Source: Bacteroidales bacterium
GTDB lineage: Bacteria; Bacteroidota; Bacteroidia; Bacteroidales; UBA932
Direction: 5' to 3'
NCBI GenBank assembly: GCA_017439305.1
Contig: JAFSJK010000013.1
Span: 1-32,463, forward strand
Length of the DNA: 32,463 nucleotides
Part shown: positions 15,826 to 23,204 of the stretch, piece after piece
Layout of the letters: each line of letters starts with the position of its first letter
Position numbering within the stretch: the first letter of the stretch is position 1
Program-made: the position numbers and the translations under genes
The notes under the pieces: generated by a model
Seen by the model: the letters and a program-made list of their open reading frames with translations, nothing else
Told to the model about the DNA's origin: nothing
Databases searched by the model: none

Positions 15826-16383
15826 TTACTGCTGCGCCTGGGCGGCAGCCTGGAGCTCCTGCTGGAGCTGCTCGAGGGTACGGCCATCCTTGATGCCGAG
15901 CGCCTTGCGGGCAGCGGGAGTCAGGTCAACGACGGCGTTCTCGTCAAAGTAGAGGGCGGTTGCGGAATCGAAGACGGCGACAATGCCCTGGGCCTTGGCC
16001 AGATCCTGGACAGCCTTCTGGGCCTTTTCCATGATGGGATTCATCAGTTCGGCCTGCTTCTGCTGGATTTCCTGGGAGAACGTCTGCTGGAACTCCTGGA
16101 TACGGTTCTGGATGTCCATCAGTTCCTTCTCCTTGGCCTCCTTGATGGCGGCGGTCCAGGAAGCGGACTTCTGCTGGTACTGGTTGGCTTTGGACTGATA
16201 CTCCTCGACCATCGTGGAGAAGGTTTCCTGGCCTTCGTTCTGCATCGCATTGATCTGCTCGCGGGCGGCGTCAGCCTCGGGAGCGAGCTGATAGAGTTCG
16301 GTGAAGTTGACGCGGCCGAGCTTCTGGGCGGAAGCGGTCAGGGTCAGGAGCGCCATGGCGGCGATAGCAAAGATCTTTTTCAT
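15826..16383 (-). CDS. OmpH/Skp-like periplasmic chaperone
   Basis: The 185-aa product has a signal peptide (cut after ...LTASAQ) and the OmpH/Skp layout: an N-terminal strand (KLGRVNFTELYQLAPE), a long predicted coiled coil rich in Gln/Glu/Lys (about 35-125), and a C-terminal strand region (GIVAVFDSATALYFDENAVVDLT). Skp holds unfolded outer-membrane proteins in the periplasm on their way to BamA. It follows bamA directly, 57 nt after its stop, which supports this role. A second Skp-like protein is encoded at 21452-22066. A near-consensus -7 (AATATTTG) occurs in the gap. Confidence 0.9.
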   Translation of the reverse strand: MKKIFAIAAMALLTLTASAQKLGRVNFTELYQLAPEADAAREQINAMQNEGQETFSTMVEEYQSKANQYQQKSASWTAAIKEAKEKELMDIQNRIQEFQQTFSQEIQQKQAELMNPIMEKAQKAVQDLAKAQGIVAVFDSATALYFDENAVVDLTPAARKALGIKDGRTLEQLQQELQAAAQAQQ

Positions 16384-16440
16384 ATGAGTTATAGTTTTTG
16401 ATTTCGTGTCAGGGTCGGGTAAGACAAATATTATACCAAA

Positions 16441-19062
16441 TTAAAATTGCTGTCCGATAACGAAGTGGAACTGGCTTCCGCCGTTCTTGGCATCGTCGAA
16501 GCCGTAGCCCCAGTCGACGCCCAGCAGGCCGATCATCGGGAGGAAGACGCGGACGCCCACACCGGCGCTGCGCTTGATCTGGAAGGGATTGAAGTCGCGG
16601 ATGTCCGCCCAGCAGTTACCACCCTCCAGGAATCCGAGGACATAGATGGTGGACTGCGGCTGGAGGATCACCGGATAACGGAGCTCCACCGTGAACTTGT
16701 CATAGAGGTTACCCGCATAGGTCTGGCCCGTGGAGTACGGGGTATACCGGACCGGTGTGAGGGAATAGTCCTCGTAACCGCGCAGCGAGATGATTTCGGA
16801 ACCGTAGGTCATATAGCCCGACATACCGTCGCCGCCCACCTGGAAGCCTTCGAACGGGGAATAGCCCCAATTGCGGTTGTAATAGCCGAGGAAGCCGAAC
16901 TGGGCACGGCTCATCAGGACCAGGTCACCGATGAGTTTCGTGTACACGGCGCCGCTGAACTTCCACTTGTGGTACTCGATCCACTTGTAGCGGTTGGCGG
17001 AACTCCACTCACGCTGGACCGTACCGGTATTGTCCAGATAGGTAGCGTCGTAGTTCACGTCCTTCCAGCTCGCGACCTTGACCTTCTCGCCGTTCTTGTA
17101 AGTGTACTTCCGGAAGAGGGAATAAGGCGGCGTGAGCTGCAGGGAAGCCGAGAAGTCGGAGCCCTGACGGGGATAGATCTGCTGGTCCGTGGAGTTGCGG
17201 TTCAGGGAAAGGGTGTAGCTCAGGTTGTGCGACACGCCGTCGTTGAAGGCGAAGTAGCCGTTGTACCAGTTGGTGAGCTTATAGGTCTGCCAGCTGAGGC
17301 TGTTGTACAGGACGAAATAGTTGTCCGGCCATTTGAGCCGGTTGCCGAGGCCGGCGTTGAAGCCGAACACCTCGAACATGCGGTCCGTGGACAGGATACC
17401 GATGTACAGGTAGGAGTCGGTCATCCTGGAATAATAACCGGACAGGCTCAGGGAAGTAGGCTTCTTGCCGAAGAGCCAGGGTTCCATGAAGCTGGCGCTG
17501 AGGGTCGTGTAGTAGCGGCCGTTGGTCTGGAAGCGGAAGGAAAGCGTCTGCGCGTCACCCAGCGGAACGGGCCGCCAGGAACCCTTCTCGAACATCCGGT
17601 GCGTAGAGAAGTTGTTGAAACTCACGCCCGCAGTGGCGACGAAGGTGTTGCCGCCCCAACCGCCGGAGAGCTCCAGGGTGGAGGAAGGCTTCTCGGTGAC
17701 GTTATAGACAATGTCGACGGTATTGTTCAGCGGATTGGGAAGGATGTTGTAACCGCCGGGGCTCATGATGGCTTCCGCGTCGAACTGGCCGAGGGAAGCG
17801 ATCTCACGGACGGAACGTTCGAAGTCCGTCTGGCTGTACAGATAGCCCGGACGCGTCATGATCTGGCGGCGGACCACTTTCTCGTTCGTGAGGTCGTTGC
17901 CGTTGATGACGATGTTGTTCAGGGTGGCGGGCTTGCCTTCGGAGATGCGCATCTCCACGTCCACGGAGTCGTTCTGGATGTTCACCTCCACCGGATTGAC
18001 CTGGATAAAGAGGTAACCGTTGTCGCGGTAGAGCTTGGTGACGTCGTATTCGGTCTGCTTGCCGCCGCCGTGGAGGCGCTTGTCCATCGTGACCATGTCA
18101 TAGATGTCACCCTTCTTAATCTGGAGGATCTCGTCCAGGACCTCGGAAGGATACACCGCGTTGCCGGTCCAGGTCACGTTGCGGAAGTAGTATTTGGGCC
18201 CCTGGTCGAAGACCATGTCGATCGCCAGGTGCTTGTCGTCCACGTAATAGACGGAGTCGCGGACCAGGCGGGCGTCACGGTAGCCGGCCTCGTTGAAGGC
18301 CTCGAGGACGGTCTTCCGGTCGGTCTGGTATTCCTTCTCCTTGAACTTCTTGGATTTGAAGAAGTTATACCACCGGGACGAATGGGTATCCTTCATCGAC
18401 TTGGAAAGCTTGTATTCGCTCACGTCCTGGTTGCCGATGAAGTTGATGTCCTTGATGCGGACCTTGTTGCCTTTGTTGACGTCGAAATTCACCCGGATGG
18501 CGCTGCGGATCATCGTGTCCTTCTGGACCTGGACGTCCACGTCGCAGAGGAGATAGCCCTTTTCCTTGTAATAGCGCTTGATGATGTCGACGGAAGTCTT
18601 TTCCACATAGTCGGAGAATTCGCGGCCGGGACGGAGGTTCAGGCGCTCCTGCAAGTCTTTGCGTTCGCCGGACTTGACGCCGGTATAGGTCCAGCGGGAC
18701 ACCCTCGGGCGCTCCTTGATCACGATCTTGAACCAGGCTGTGTCGCGGGAGGCGCTCAGGGAATCCACCACCATCGCGACGTCCTCGAAGTACCGCTGGG
18801 CGACCAGGCGGCGCACCACGCCCGTGGCGGCATCGCCCGGGACCGTCAGCTGCATCCCCTTCTGGAGACCGGTCAGCGAAATGATCTGGGCCTCACCGAA
18901 ATACTGGTTTCCCTCCACGCCGATTCCCCCGATGACATAGGTCTTCGGATTGTTATAGTCAATCTCGATCGCACTGCGGTCGTTCTGGGCCTGGAGGTGG
19001 AATCCCCCGAGGCCGAGCAGAAGCAGGCAGACGGTCTTTCTTATCTTCATTCTCTCAAACAT
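16441..19062 (-). CDS. bamA: Outer-membrane protein assembly factor BamA
   Basis: BamA is the Omp85 barrel that inserts beta-barrel proteins in the outer membrane. The 873-aa product has a signal peptide (MKIRKTVCLLLLGLGGFHLQAQ), a string of POTRA domains (about residues 30-440) and a C-terminal 16-strand-type barrel ending in ...FHFVIGQQF with terminal Phe. The Omp85 signature GGDGMSGY is present in the barrel, followed by LRGYEDYSLTP. A -7 box (TATCTTTG, 19077-19070) ends 7 nt before the ATG at 19062; an alternative ATG at 19050 begins directly with the signal peptide. It follows uppS by 21 nt and precedes skp. Confidence 0.95.
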   Translation of the reverse strand: MFERMKIRKTVCLLLLGLGGFHLQAQNDRSAIEIDYNNPKTYVIGGIGVEGNQYFGEAQIISLTGLQKGMQLTVPGDAATGVVRRLVAQRYFEDVAMVVDSLSASRDTAWFKIVIKERPRVSRWTYTGVKSGERKDLQERLNLRPGREFSDYVEKTSVDIIKRYYKEKGYLLCDVDVQVQKDTMIRSAIRVNFDVNKGNKVRIKDINFIGNQDVSEYKLSKSMKDTHSSRWYNFFKSKKFKEKEYQTDRKTVLEAFNEAGYRDARLVRDSVYYVDDKHLAIDMVFDQGPKYYFRNVTWTGNAVYPSEVLDEILQIKKGDIYDMVTMDKRLHGGGKQTEYDVTKLYRDNGYLFIQVNPVEVNIQNDSVDVEMRISEGKPATLNNIVINGNDLTNEKVVRRQIMTRPGYLYSQTDFERSVREIASLGQFDAEAIMSPGGYNILPNPLNNTVDIVYNVTEKPSSTLELSGGWGGNTFVATAGVSFNNFSTHRMFEKGSWRPVPLGDAQTLSFRFQTNGRYYTTLSASFMEPWLFGKKPTSLSLSGYYSRMTDSYLYIGILSTDRMFEVFGFNAGLGNRLKWPDNYFVLYNSLSWQTYKLTNWYNGYFAFNDGVSHNLSYTLSLNRNSTDQQIYPRQGSDFSASLQLTPPYSLFRKYTYKNGEKVKVASWKDVNYDATYLDNTGTVQREWSSANRYKWIEYHKWKFSGAVYTKLIGDLVLMSRAQFGFLGYYNRNWGYSPFEGFQVGGDGMSGYMTYGSEIISLRGYEDYSLTPVRYTPYSTGQTYAGNLYDKFTVELRYPVILQPQSTIYVLGFLEGGNCWADIRDFNPFQIKRSAGVGVRVFLPMIGLLGVDWGYGFDDAKNGGSQFHFVIGQQF

Positions 19063-19069
19063 TATCCGG

Positions 19070-19077
19070 CAAAGATA
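19070..19077 (-). promoter_or_regulatory. -7 box of bamA inside the uppS-bamA gap
   Basis: The minus strand reads TATCTTTG just after the uppS stop and 7 nt before the first bamA start codon, so bamA may have its own near-leaderless transcript as well as read-through from nadK-uppS. No clear -33 element is seen inside uppS. Confidence 0.5.
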
Positions 19078-19083
19078 ACTCTT

Positions 19084-19782
19084 TTATTTCACTTTTCCAT
19101 ACCTGCGGTCCCGGGAGGCGTACGTTTCCAGGGCGGCACGGAACTCGGGCTTGCGGAAATCCGGCCAGAGGACATCCGTGAAGACGAACTCGGTGTAGGC
19201 GCACTGCCACAGGAGATAATTGGAGATGCGCTGCTCCCCGGAGGTACGGATGAGCAGGTCCGGATCCGGAATGCCGGCCGTCACCAGGTATTTCCCGAAA
19301 TCCTCCGCCGTCATGTCCTGGACGCCTTCGCTCCCCTTCTCCGCAGCCGCTTTCTTCATGGCCTGCAGGATGTCCCACTGTCCACTGTAGCTGAGGAAGA
19401 TGACGAGGGTCATCCGGTCGCAGGAGGAGGTCTTCTCCATCAGGGCGTCGATCGCCTTGTTCAGGGTGGCCGACAGCCGGGCGCGGTTGCCCAGCACGAC
19501 GAAACGGACGCCATTGTCCATCAAGGTCTTCACCTCGTTGTGGATGGCTTCCATCATCAGTTCCATCAGCCGGTCCACCTCGGCCTGGGGGCGGTTCCAG
19601 TTCTCCTCGGAAAAAGCATAGAGGGAAAGGTATCTGACGCCGGCTTCGACCGCAGCCTCCGTGACGGCGCGGACGCTTTCCACCCCTTCCAGGTGGCCAT
19701 AAACACGTTCACGGCCCCGTGCCTTCGCCCAGCGGCCGTTGCCGTCCATGATGATCGAGACGTGCTGCGGTACGTTGTTCAT
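19084..19782 (-). CDS. uppS: Undecaprenyl diphosphate synthase (cis-prenyltransferase)
   Basis: UppS makes the C55 lipid carrier for peptidoglycan and polysaccharide synthesis from farnesyl diphosphate and isopentenyl diphosphate. The 232-aa product shows the family motifs: IMDGNGRWA with the catalytic Asp (residue 13), SLYAFSEENWNRP, LVIFLSYSGQWDI and the C-terminal DLLIRTSGEQRISNYLLWQ. Length is normal. It starts 3 nt after the nadK stop, so the two are co-transcribed. Together with dxr elsewhere in the window it belongs to the isoprenoid-to-cell-wall route. Confidence 0.96.
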   Translation of the reverse strand: MNNVPQHVSIIMDGNGRWAKARGRERVYGHLEGVESVRAVTEAAVEAGVRYLSLYAFSEENWNRPQAEVDRLMELMMEAIHNEVKTLMDNGVRFVVLGNRARLSATLNKAIDALMEKTSSCDRMTLVIFLSYSGQWDILQAMKKAAAEKGSEGVQDMTAEDFGKYLVTAGIPDPDLLIRTSGEQRISNYLLWQCAYTEFVFTDVLWPDFRKPEFRAALETYASRDRRYGKVK

Positions 19783-19785
19783 TCC

Positions 19786-20610
19786 TTATCCGTTGTTTCG
19801 AATGTCCTCGCCCCAGAACAGCCTGGAAGTAAGCGCCCGGACGAAACCGGACTCGGCGAGCCGGATACGCTTGAGCGAAAACTGTGCCATCTCGACGTGG
19901 ATGGTCCAGTCCTGGTCGATTTCGACCGTGCGGTTGTCGGTGCTCATGATGGCCTTGCCGTCACGGCTCTCGAAGGAGATGTCCACCTTGGCGGTTTCGG
20001 GGAGGACCAGCGGACGCACGTTCAGGTTGTGCGGCGCCACCGGCGTGATAATCAGCACCTTCGTGTCCGGCATGCAGATAGGGCCGCCCGCGCTGAGGGA
20101 ATAGGCGGTGGAGCCGGAGGAGGTGGAGACGATCAGGCCGTCGGCCCAGTAGGTGGGAAGGGTTTCGCCATGGACGGAAACCTTGATTCCGAGGACGGCG
20201 GGGCCTTTGCGGTGGATGGCCACCTCGTTGACCGAATAGGGCAGCATGCCGATGGTCTTGCGGGCTTCCGGACCCTTCAGCGTCGCATTGAGGACCGTCC
20301 GGTACTCGATGCTGAAGTCTCCTTCCATCAAGGCCTTGAGGACCGCCTCGGGACGGTTCTCGCACAGGAAGCCGATGCGGCCGAAATTGACGCCCAGGAT
20401 GGGAAGGCCGATGTCGGACACCACGTGTGCGGCGGACAGGAACGTACCGTCACCACCCATGGACAGGACCAGGTCGGTATCCGGGCGGACATCGTTCTTG
20501 TTCCGGATTTCATATACCTCATAGGAAGCCGCCTGCAGTTCCGCAAGGAGCGAGCACATATGCGGGTTGTCCCGCAGTTCATCTTTCAGGATGAAATAAC
20601 CTATTTTCAT
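19786..20610 (-). CDS. nadK: NAD kinase
   Basis: NadK phosphorylates NAD to NADP in the cytoplasm. The 274-aa product carries the ATP-NAD kinase signature SMGGDGTFLSAAH (around residues 50-62) with its catalytic-type Asp, the conserved NFGRIGFL, a conserved NE (SVNEVAIHR) and the STSSGSTAYSLSAGGPI loop. It begins the leftward cluster nadK-uppS-bamA-skp and is divergent from pdxJ, with 81 nt between the two start codons. Confidence 0.95.
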   Translation of the reverse strand: MKIGYFILKDELRDNPHMCSLLAELQAASYEVYEIRNKNDVRPDTDLVLSMGGDGTFLSAAHVVSDIGLPILGVNFGRIGFLCENRPEAVLKALMEGDFSIEYRTVLNATLKGPEARKTIGMLPYSVNEVAIHRKGPAVLGIKVSVHGETLPTYWADGLIVSTSSGSTAYSLSAGGPICMPDTKVLIITPVAPHNLNVRPLVLPETAKVDISFESRDGKAIMSTDNRTVEIDQDWTIHVEMAQFSLKRIRLAESGFVRALTSRLFWGEDIRNNG

Positions 20611-20632
20611 TCGTCACTTACAAATCAACCGC

Positions 20633-20640
20633 CAAAAATA
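20633..20640 (-). promoter_or_regulatory. -7 box of nadK
   Basis: The minus strand reads TATTTTTG, a TAnnTTTG match 22 nt before the nadK ATG (20610). The upstream element is poor. It is arranged back to back with an identical -7 box for pdxJ at 20664-20671. Confidence 0.5.
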
Positions 20641-20663
20641 ACACTTTAAATTATAAAAATCAC

Positions 20664-20671
20664 TATTTTTG
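20664..20671 (+). promoter_or_regulatory. -7 box of pdxJ
   Basis: TATTTTTG lies 20 nt before the pdxJ ATG (20692). The surrounding DNA is very AT-rich and no clear TTG element is found at the -33 distance. Confidence 0.5.
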
Positions 20672-20691
20672 TCGCGAAAACGTGCTGAAAT

Positions 20692-21411
20692 ATGACCCGA
20701 CTGAGTGTTAACATCAATAAGATAGCCACCCTCCGCAACGCCCGCGGCGGGAATGTTCCCGACGTGACGAAGGCCGCCCTCGACTGCGAGCGGTTCGGCG
20801 CCGAGGGCATCACCGTCCATCCCAGGCCCGACGAGCGGCATATCCGCTACAGCGACGTGCGGACCATCCGTCCGCTCGTGACGACCGAATTCAATATCGA
20901 AGGCAATCCCATCCCCCGGTTCATCGAACTGGTGGACGAAGTCGTGCCCGACCAGGTGACCCTGGTCCCCGACGCACATGACGCCATCACGTCCAACGTC
21001 GGGTGGGACACTTTGAAACACAAGGGATTCCTGACCGAAGTGTGCCAGGAATTCAAGGCGAGGGGCATCCGGACATCCATCTTCATCGACCCGGACCCGT
21101 TCATGGCCGAAGGAGCCGCGGCCTGCGGCGCCGACCGCGTGGAACTGTATACGTTCGACTACGCCGCCGAATACCCGACGGATCCGGAAATCGCCATCGC
21201 CCGCTACCTGGAGACCGCGAAGGCCGTCCGTTCCTGCGGACTCGGCCTCAACGCGGGACACGACCTCTCCCTCGTGAACCTCGCCTATTTCATCCGGACC
21301 ATTCCCTGGACGGACGAGGTCTCCATCGGCCACGCCCTCATCTGCGACGCCTTGTACAGGGGGCTGGAGCCCACGATTGCGGCCTATCTTGCGGAAATCC
21401 GCAAAAAATAG
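20692..21411 (+). CDS. pdxJ: Pyridoxine 5'-phosphate synthase
   Basis: PdxJ condenses 1-deoxyxylulose 5-phosphate with 3-amino-2-oxopropyl phosphate to form pyridoxine 5'-phosphate. The 239-aa TIM-barrel product shows the family landmarks: [60 protein letters not shown] and the C-terminal [14 protein letters not shown]. Length is typical. DXP is also the substrate of Dxr, encoded about 17 kb away in this window. The promoter of the next gene overlaps the 3' end of pdxJ. Confidence 0.96.
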   Translation: MTRLSVNINKIATLRNARGGNVPDVTKAALDCERFGAEGITVHPRPDERHIRYSDVRTIRPLVTTEFNIEGNPIPRFIELVDEVVPDQVTLVPDAHDAITSNVGWDTLKHKGFLTEVCQEFKARGIRTSIFIDPDPFMAEGAAACGADRVELYTFDYAAEYPTDPEIAIARYLETAKAVRSCGLGLNAGHDLSLVNLAYFIRTIPWTDEVSIGHALICDALYRGLEPTIAAYLAEIRKK

Positions 21412-21420
21412 CTATCTTTG
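21389..21420 (+). promoter_or_regulatory. Promoter of the Skp-like lipoprotein gene
   Basis: TTG (21389-21391), a 21-nt spacer and TATCTTTG (21413-21420) match the consensus; the -33 element is inside pdxJ and the -7 box begins 2 nt after its stop codon. Transcription should start about 25 nt before the ATG at 21452 and could serve the long run through recN. Confidence 0.75.
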
Positions 21421-21451
21421 CATTTTGTACCGAAATAATAAACACATCATA

Positions 21452-22066
21452 ATGAAAAAGTCTGTTACCATCCTCGCCGCCGCCCTCCTGGCCGGCCTGG
21501 CCCTCACCGGCTGCAACAACGCCGCGACCACCACTCCCGCCGAAACCAAGTCCGACAGCACCGCCGTCGCCGGCAGCATCGTGTTCTTCAACATCGACAA
21601 AGTCATGGAGAGCTATGACATGGCGAACGACCTCCGCAGCGTGGTCGAAACCAAGGTCAACGGCATCCAGGCCGAAATCGACCGCCGTGGCAACAAGCTC
21701 CAGAAGGACGCCAACGATTTCCAGAACAAGATGGACAAGGGTCTCCTGACCACTTCCGTCGCGAACGCCCAATACCAGAAACTCCAGCAGCAGCAGAACG
21801 ACTACCAGCAGTACGCGATGCGCAAGCAGCAGGAAATGGCCGAGGAGCAGCAGGTGATGATCAACCAGATCATGGACGCCATCTCCGAGTATGTGAAGGA
21901 GTACAACGCCGACAAGCAGTACGCCCTCATCCTCACCACTTCCGGCGACATCCTTTCCACGCCCGTGGTGGTCGGCAGCCAGGCCCTCGACATCACCGAC
22001 GACATCCTCGCCGGCCTGAATGCCGCCTACGTCAAGACCAAGGCGGCCGAAGGCAGCGAAAAGTAG
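21452..22066 (+). CDS. OmpH/Skp-like lipoprotein
   Basis: The 204-aa product starts MKKSVTILAAALLAGLALTGC, a lipoprotein signal with cysteine at residue 21, then a Thr/Ala/Ser-rich linker, a strand (GSIVFFNIDKVMESYDMA), a long Gln-rich coiled coil (about 65-155) and a C-terminal strand region (YALILTTSGDIL). This is the OmpH/Skp plan with lipid anchoring added. It may be a membrane-tethered chaperone complementing the soluble Skp at 15826-16383, but this is inference. The open frame extends upstream through the promoter, so 21452 is the true start. It begins a rightward series that also contains bamD. Confidence 0.85.
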   Translation: MKKSVTILAAALLAGLALTGCNNAATTTPAETKSDSTAVAGSIVFFNIDKVMESYDMANDLRSVVETKVNGIQAEIDRRGNKLQKDANDFQNKMDKGLLTTSVANAQYQKLQQQQNDYQQYAMRKQQEMAEEQQVMINQIMDAISEYVKEYNADKQYALILTTSGDILSTPVVVGSQALDITDDILAGLNAAYVKTKAAEGSEK

Positions 22067-22070
22067 GCCG

Positions 22071-23192
22071 ATGCGGATCGCCATACTGTCCAGTTTCTAC
22101 CCCCTCAGGGGAGGCATTTCCCAGTTCAACGCGAGTATGCTCGCGGGACTGGGAAAGTTGCACGATACCAGGGCCTTCAGCTTCAAGCGGCAATACCCTG
22201 GAATCCTGTTTCCGGGGAAAACGCAGTATGTGACGTCCGACGACGAGGCCGTTCCTGTGGAGGCGGACGCCCTGCTGGACACGGTCAATCCCTTTTCCTG
22301 GGGAAAGACGGCCCGGGCCATCCGGAAATGGCAGCCGGACCTGCTCGTGATGAAGTACTGGATGTCGTGGTTTGCCCCGTCCCTGGGATGGGTGGAGCGT
22401 CACGTGGGGCCCCACTGCAAGGTGGTCCCGGTCCTGGACAATGTCATCCCCCACGAACCCCATTGGTTCGACAAACCCCTGACCCGCTGGTTCCTGAAAG
22501 GCTGTGACGGCTTCGTGACCATGTCGCAGAGCGTCACCGACGACCTCCTGACCCTCAGGCCCGACGCCCGGTACGCCCTCCTCCCCCATCCGCTCTATGC
22601 GCACTTCGGGGAGAAGCTTCCCCGGGAGGAAGCCGCCGCCCGGTTGGGCATCGACCCTTCCCTGAAGACCCTGCTGTTCTTCGGACTCATCCGGGACTAC
22701 AAGGGGCTGGACATCCTGCTGGAGGCTTTCCGCAACCTGCCGGAGGATTACCAGCTGGTCGTCGCCGGCGAGCCTTACGGCTCTTTCGACAAGTACCAGG
22801 CGCTGATTGACAGCATTCCCGGCAAGGAACGGATCCACGTCTTCCCCGACTATGTCCGCGATTCCGAGGTCAAGGTTTATTTCTCGACGGCCGACCTGAC
22901 CGTGCTCCCCTACCGGAGCGCGACCCAGAGCGGCATTTCGTCCGTCTCCTACCACTTCGAAGTCCCGATGGTCGTCACCGACGTGGGCGGCCTCAAGGGC
23001 ACGATCGGCGACCGCGGAACCGGCCTGGTCGCCCCGGTGCCTGAACCGGACGCCATCCGGAAAGAAATCCTCCGCTATTTTGCCGACACCTCTCTCCGTG
23101 CCCGCTGCGTCGACGCCATCCGCCGCGAGAAGGAACGGCTCAGCTGGGACCGTTTCTGCACGGACCTCACCGCCTTTGCGGAACAACTTTAA
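22071..23192 (+). CDS. GT4-type glycosyltransferase
   Basis: The 373-aa product has a GT-B fold pattern. The N-terminal strand and glycine loop are MRIAILSSFYPLRGGISQFN. The C-terminal half has LLFFGLIRDYKGLDILLEAF, a DVGGLKGTIGDRGTGLV region and the stretch around 290-310 (LTVLPYRSATQSG) that normally holds the donor-phosphate-binding residues of GT4 enzymes. No signal peptide or membrane helix is visible, so it probably acts at the cytoplasmic face on a lipid-linked or polysaccharide acceptor. Donor and acceptor are unknown. It starts 4 nt after the Skp-like stop and is followed 12 nt later by the LysM-PBP1 gene. Confidence 0.88.
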   Translation: MRIAILSSFYPLRGGISQFNASMLAGLGKLHDTRAFSFKRQYPGILFPGKTQYVTSDDEAVPVEADALLDTVNPFSWGKTARAIRKWQPDLLVMKYWMSWFAPSLGWVERHVGPHCKVVPVLDNVIPHEPHWFDKPLTRWFLKGCDGFVTMSQSVTDDLLTLRPDARYALLPHPLYAHFGEKLPREEAAARLGIDPSLKTLLFFGLIRDYKGLDILLEAFRNLPEDYQLVVAGEPYGSFDKYQALIDSIPGKERIHVFPDYVRDSEVKVYFSTADLTVLPYRSATQSGISSVSYHFEVPMVVTDVGGLKGTIGDRGTGLVAPVPEPDAIRKEILRYFADTSLRARCVDAIRREKERLSWDRFCTDLTAFAEQL

Positions 23193-23204
23193 AGCATGCT
23201 GACG

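Noticed and set aside
16447-20649. A 1400-codon open frame on the plus strand opposite bamA, uppS and nadK
   Set aside because: It runs antisense to three well-supported genes across their intergenic gaps and has no recognisable domain. High GC and third-position C/G bias remove stop codons from the antisense frame.
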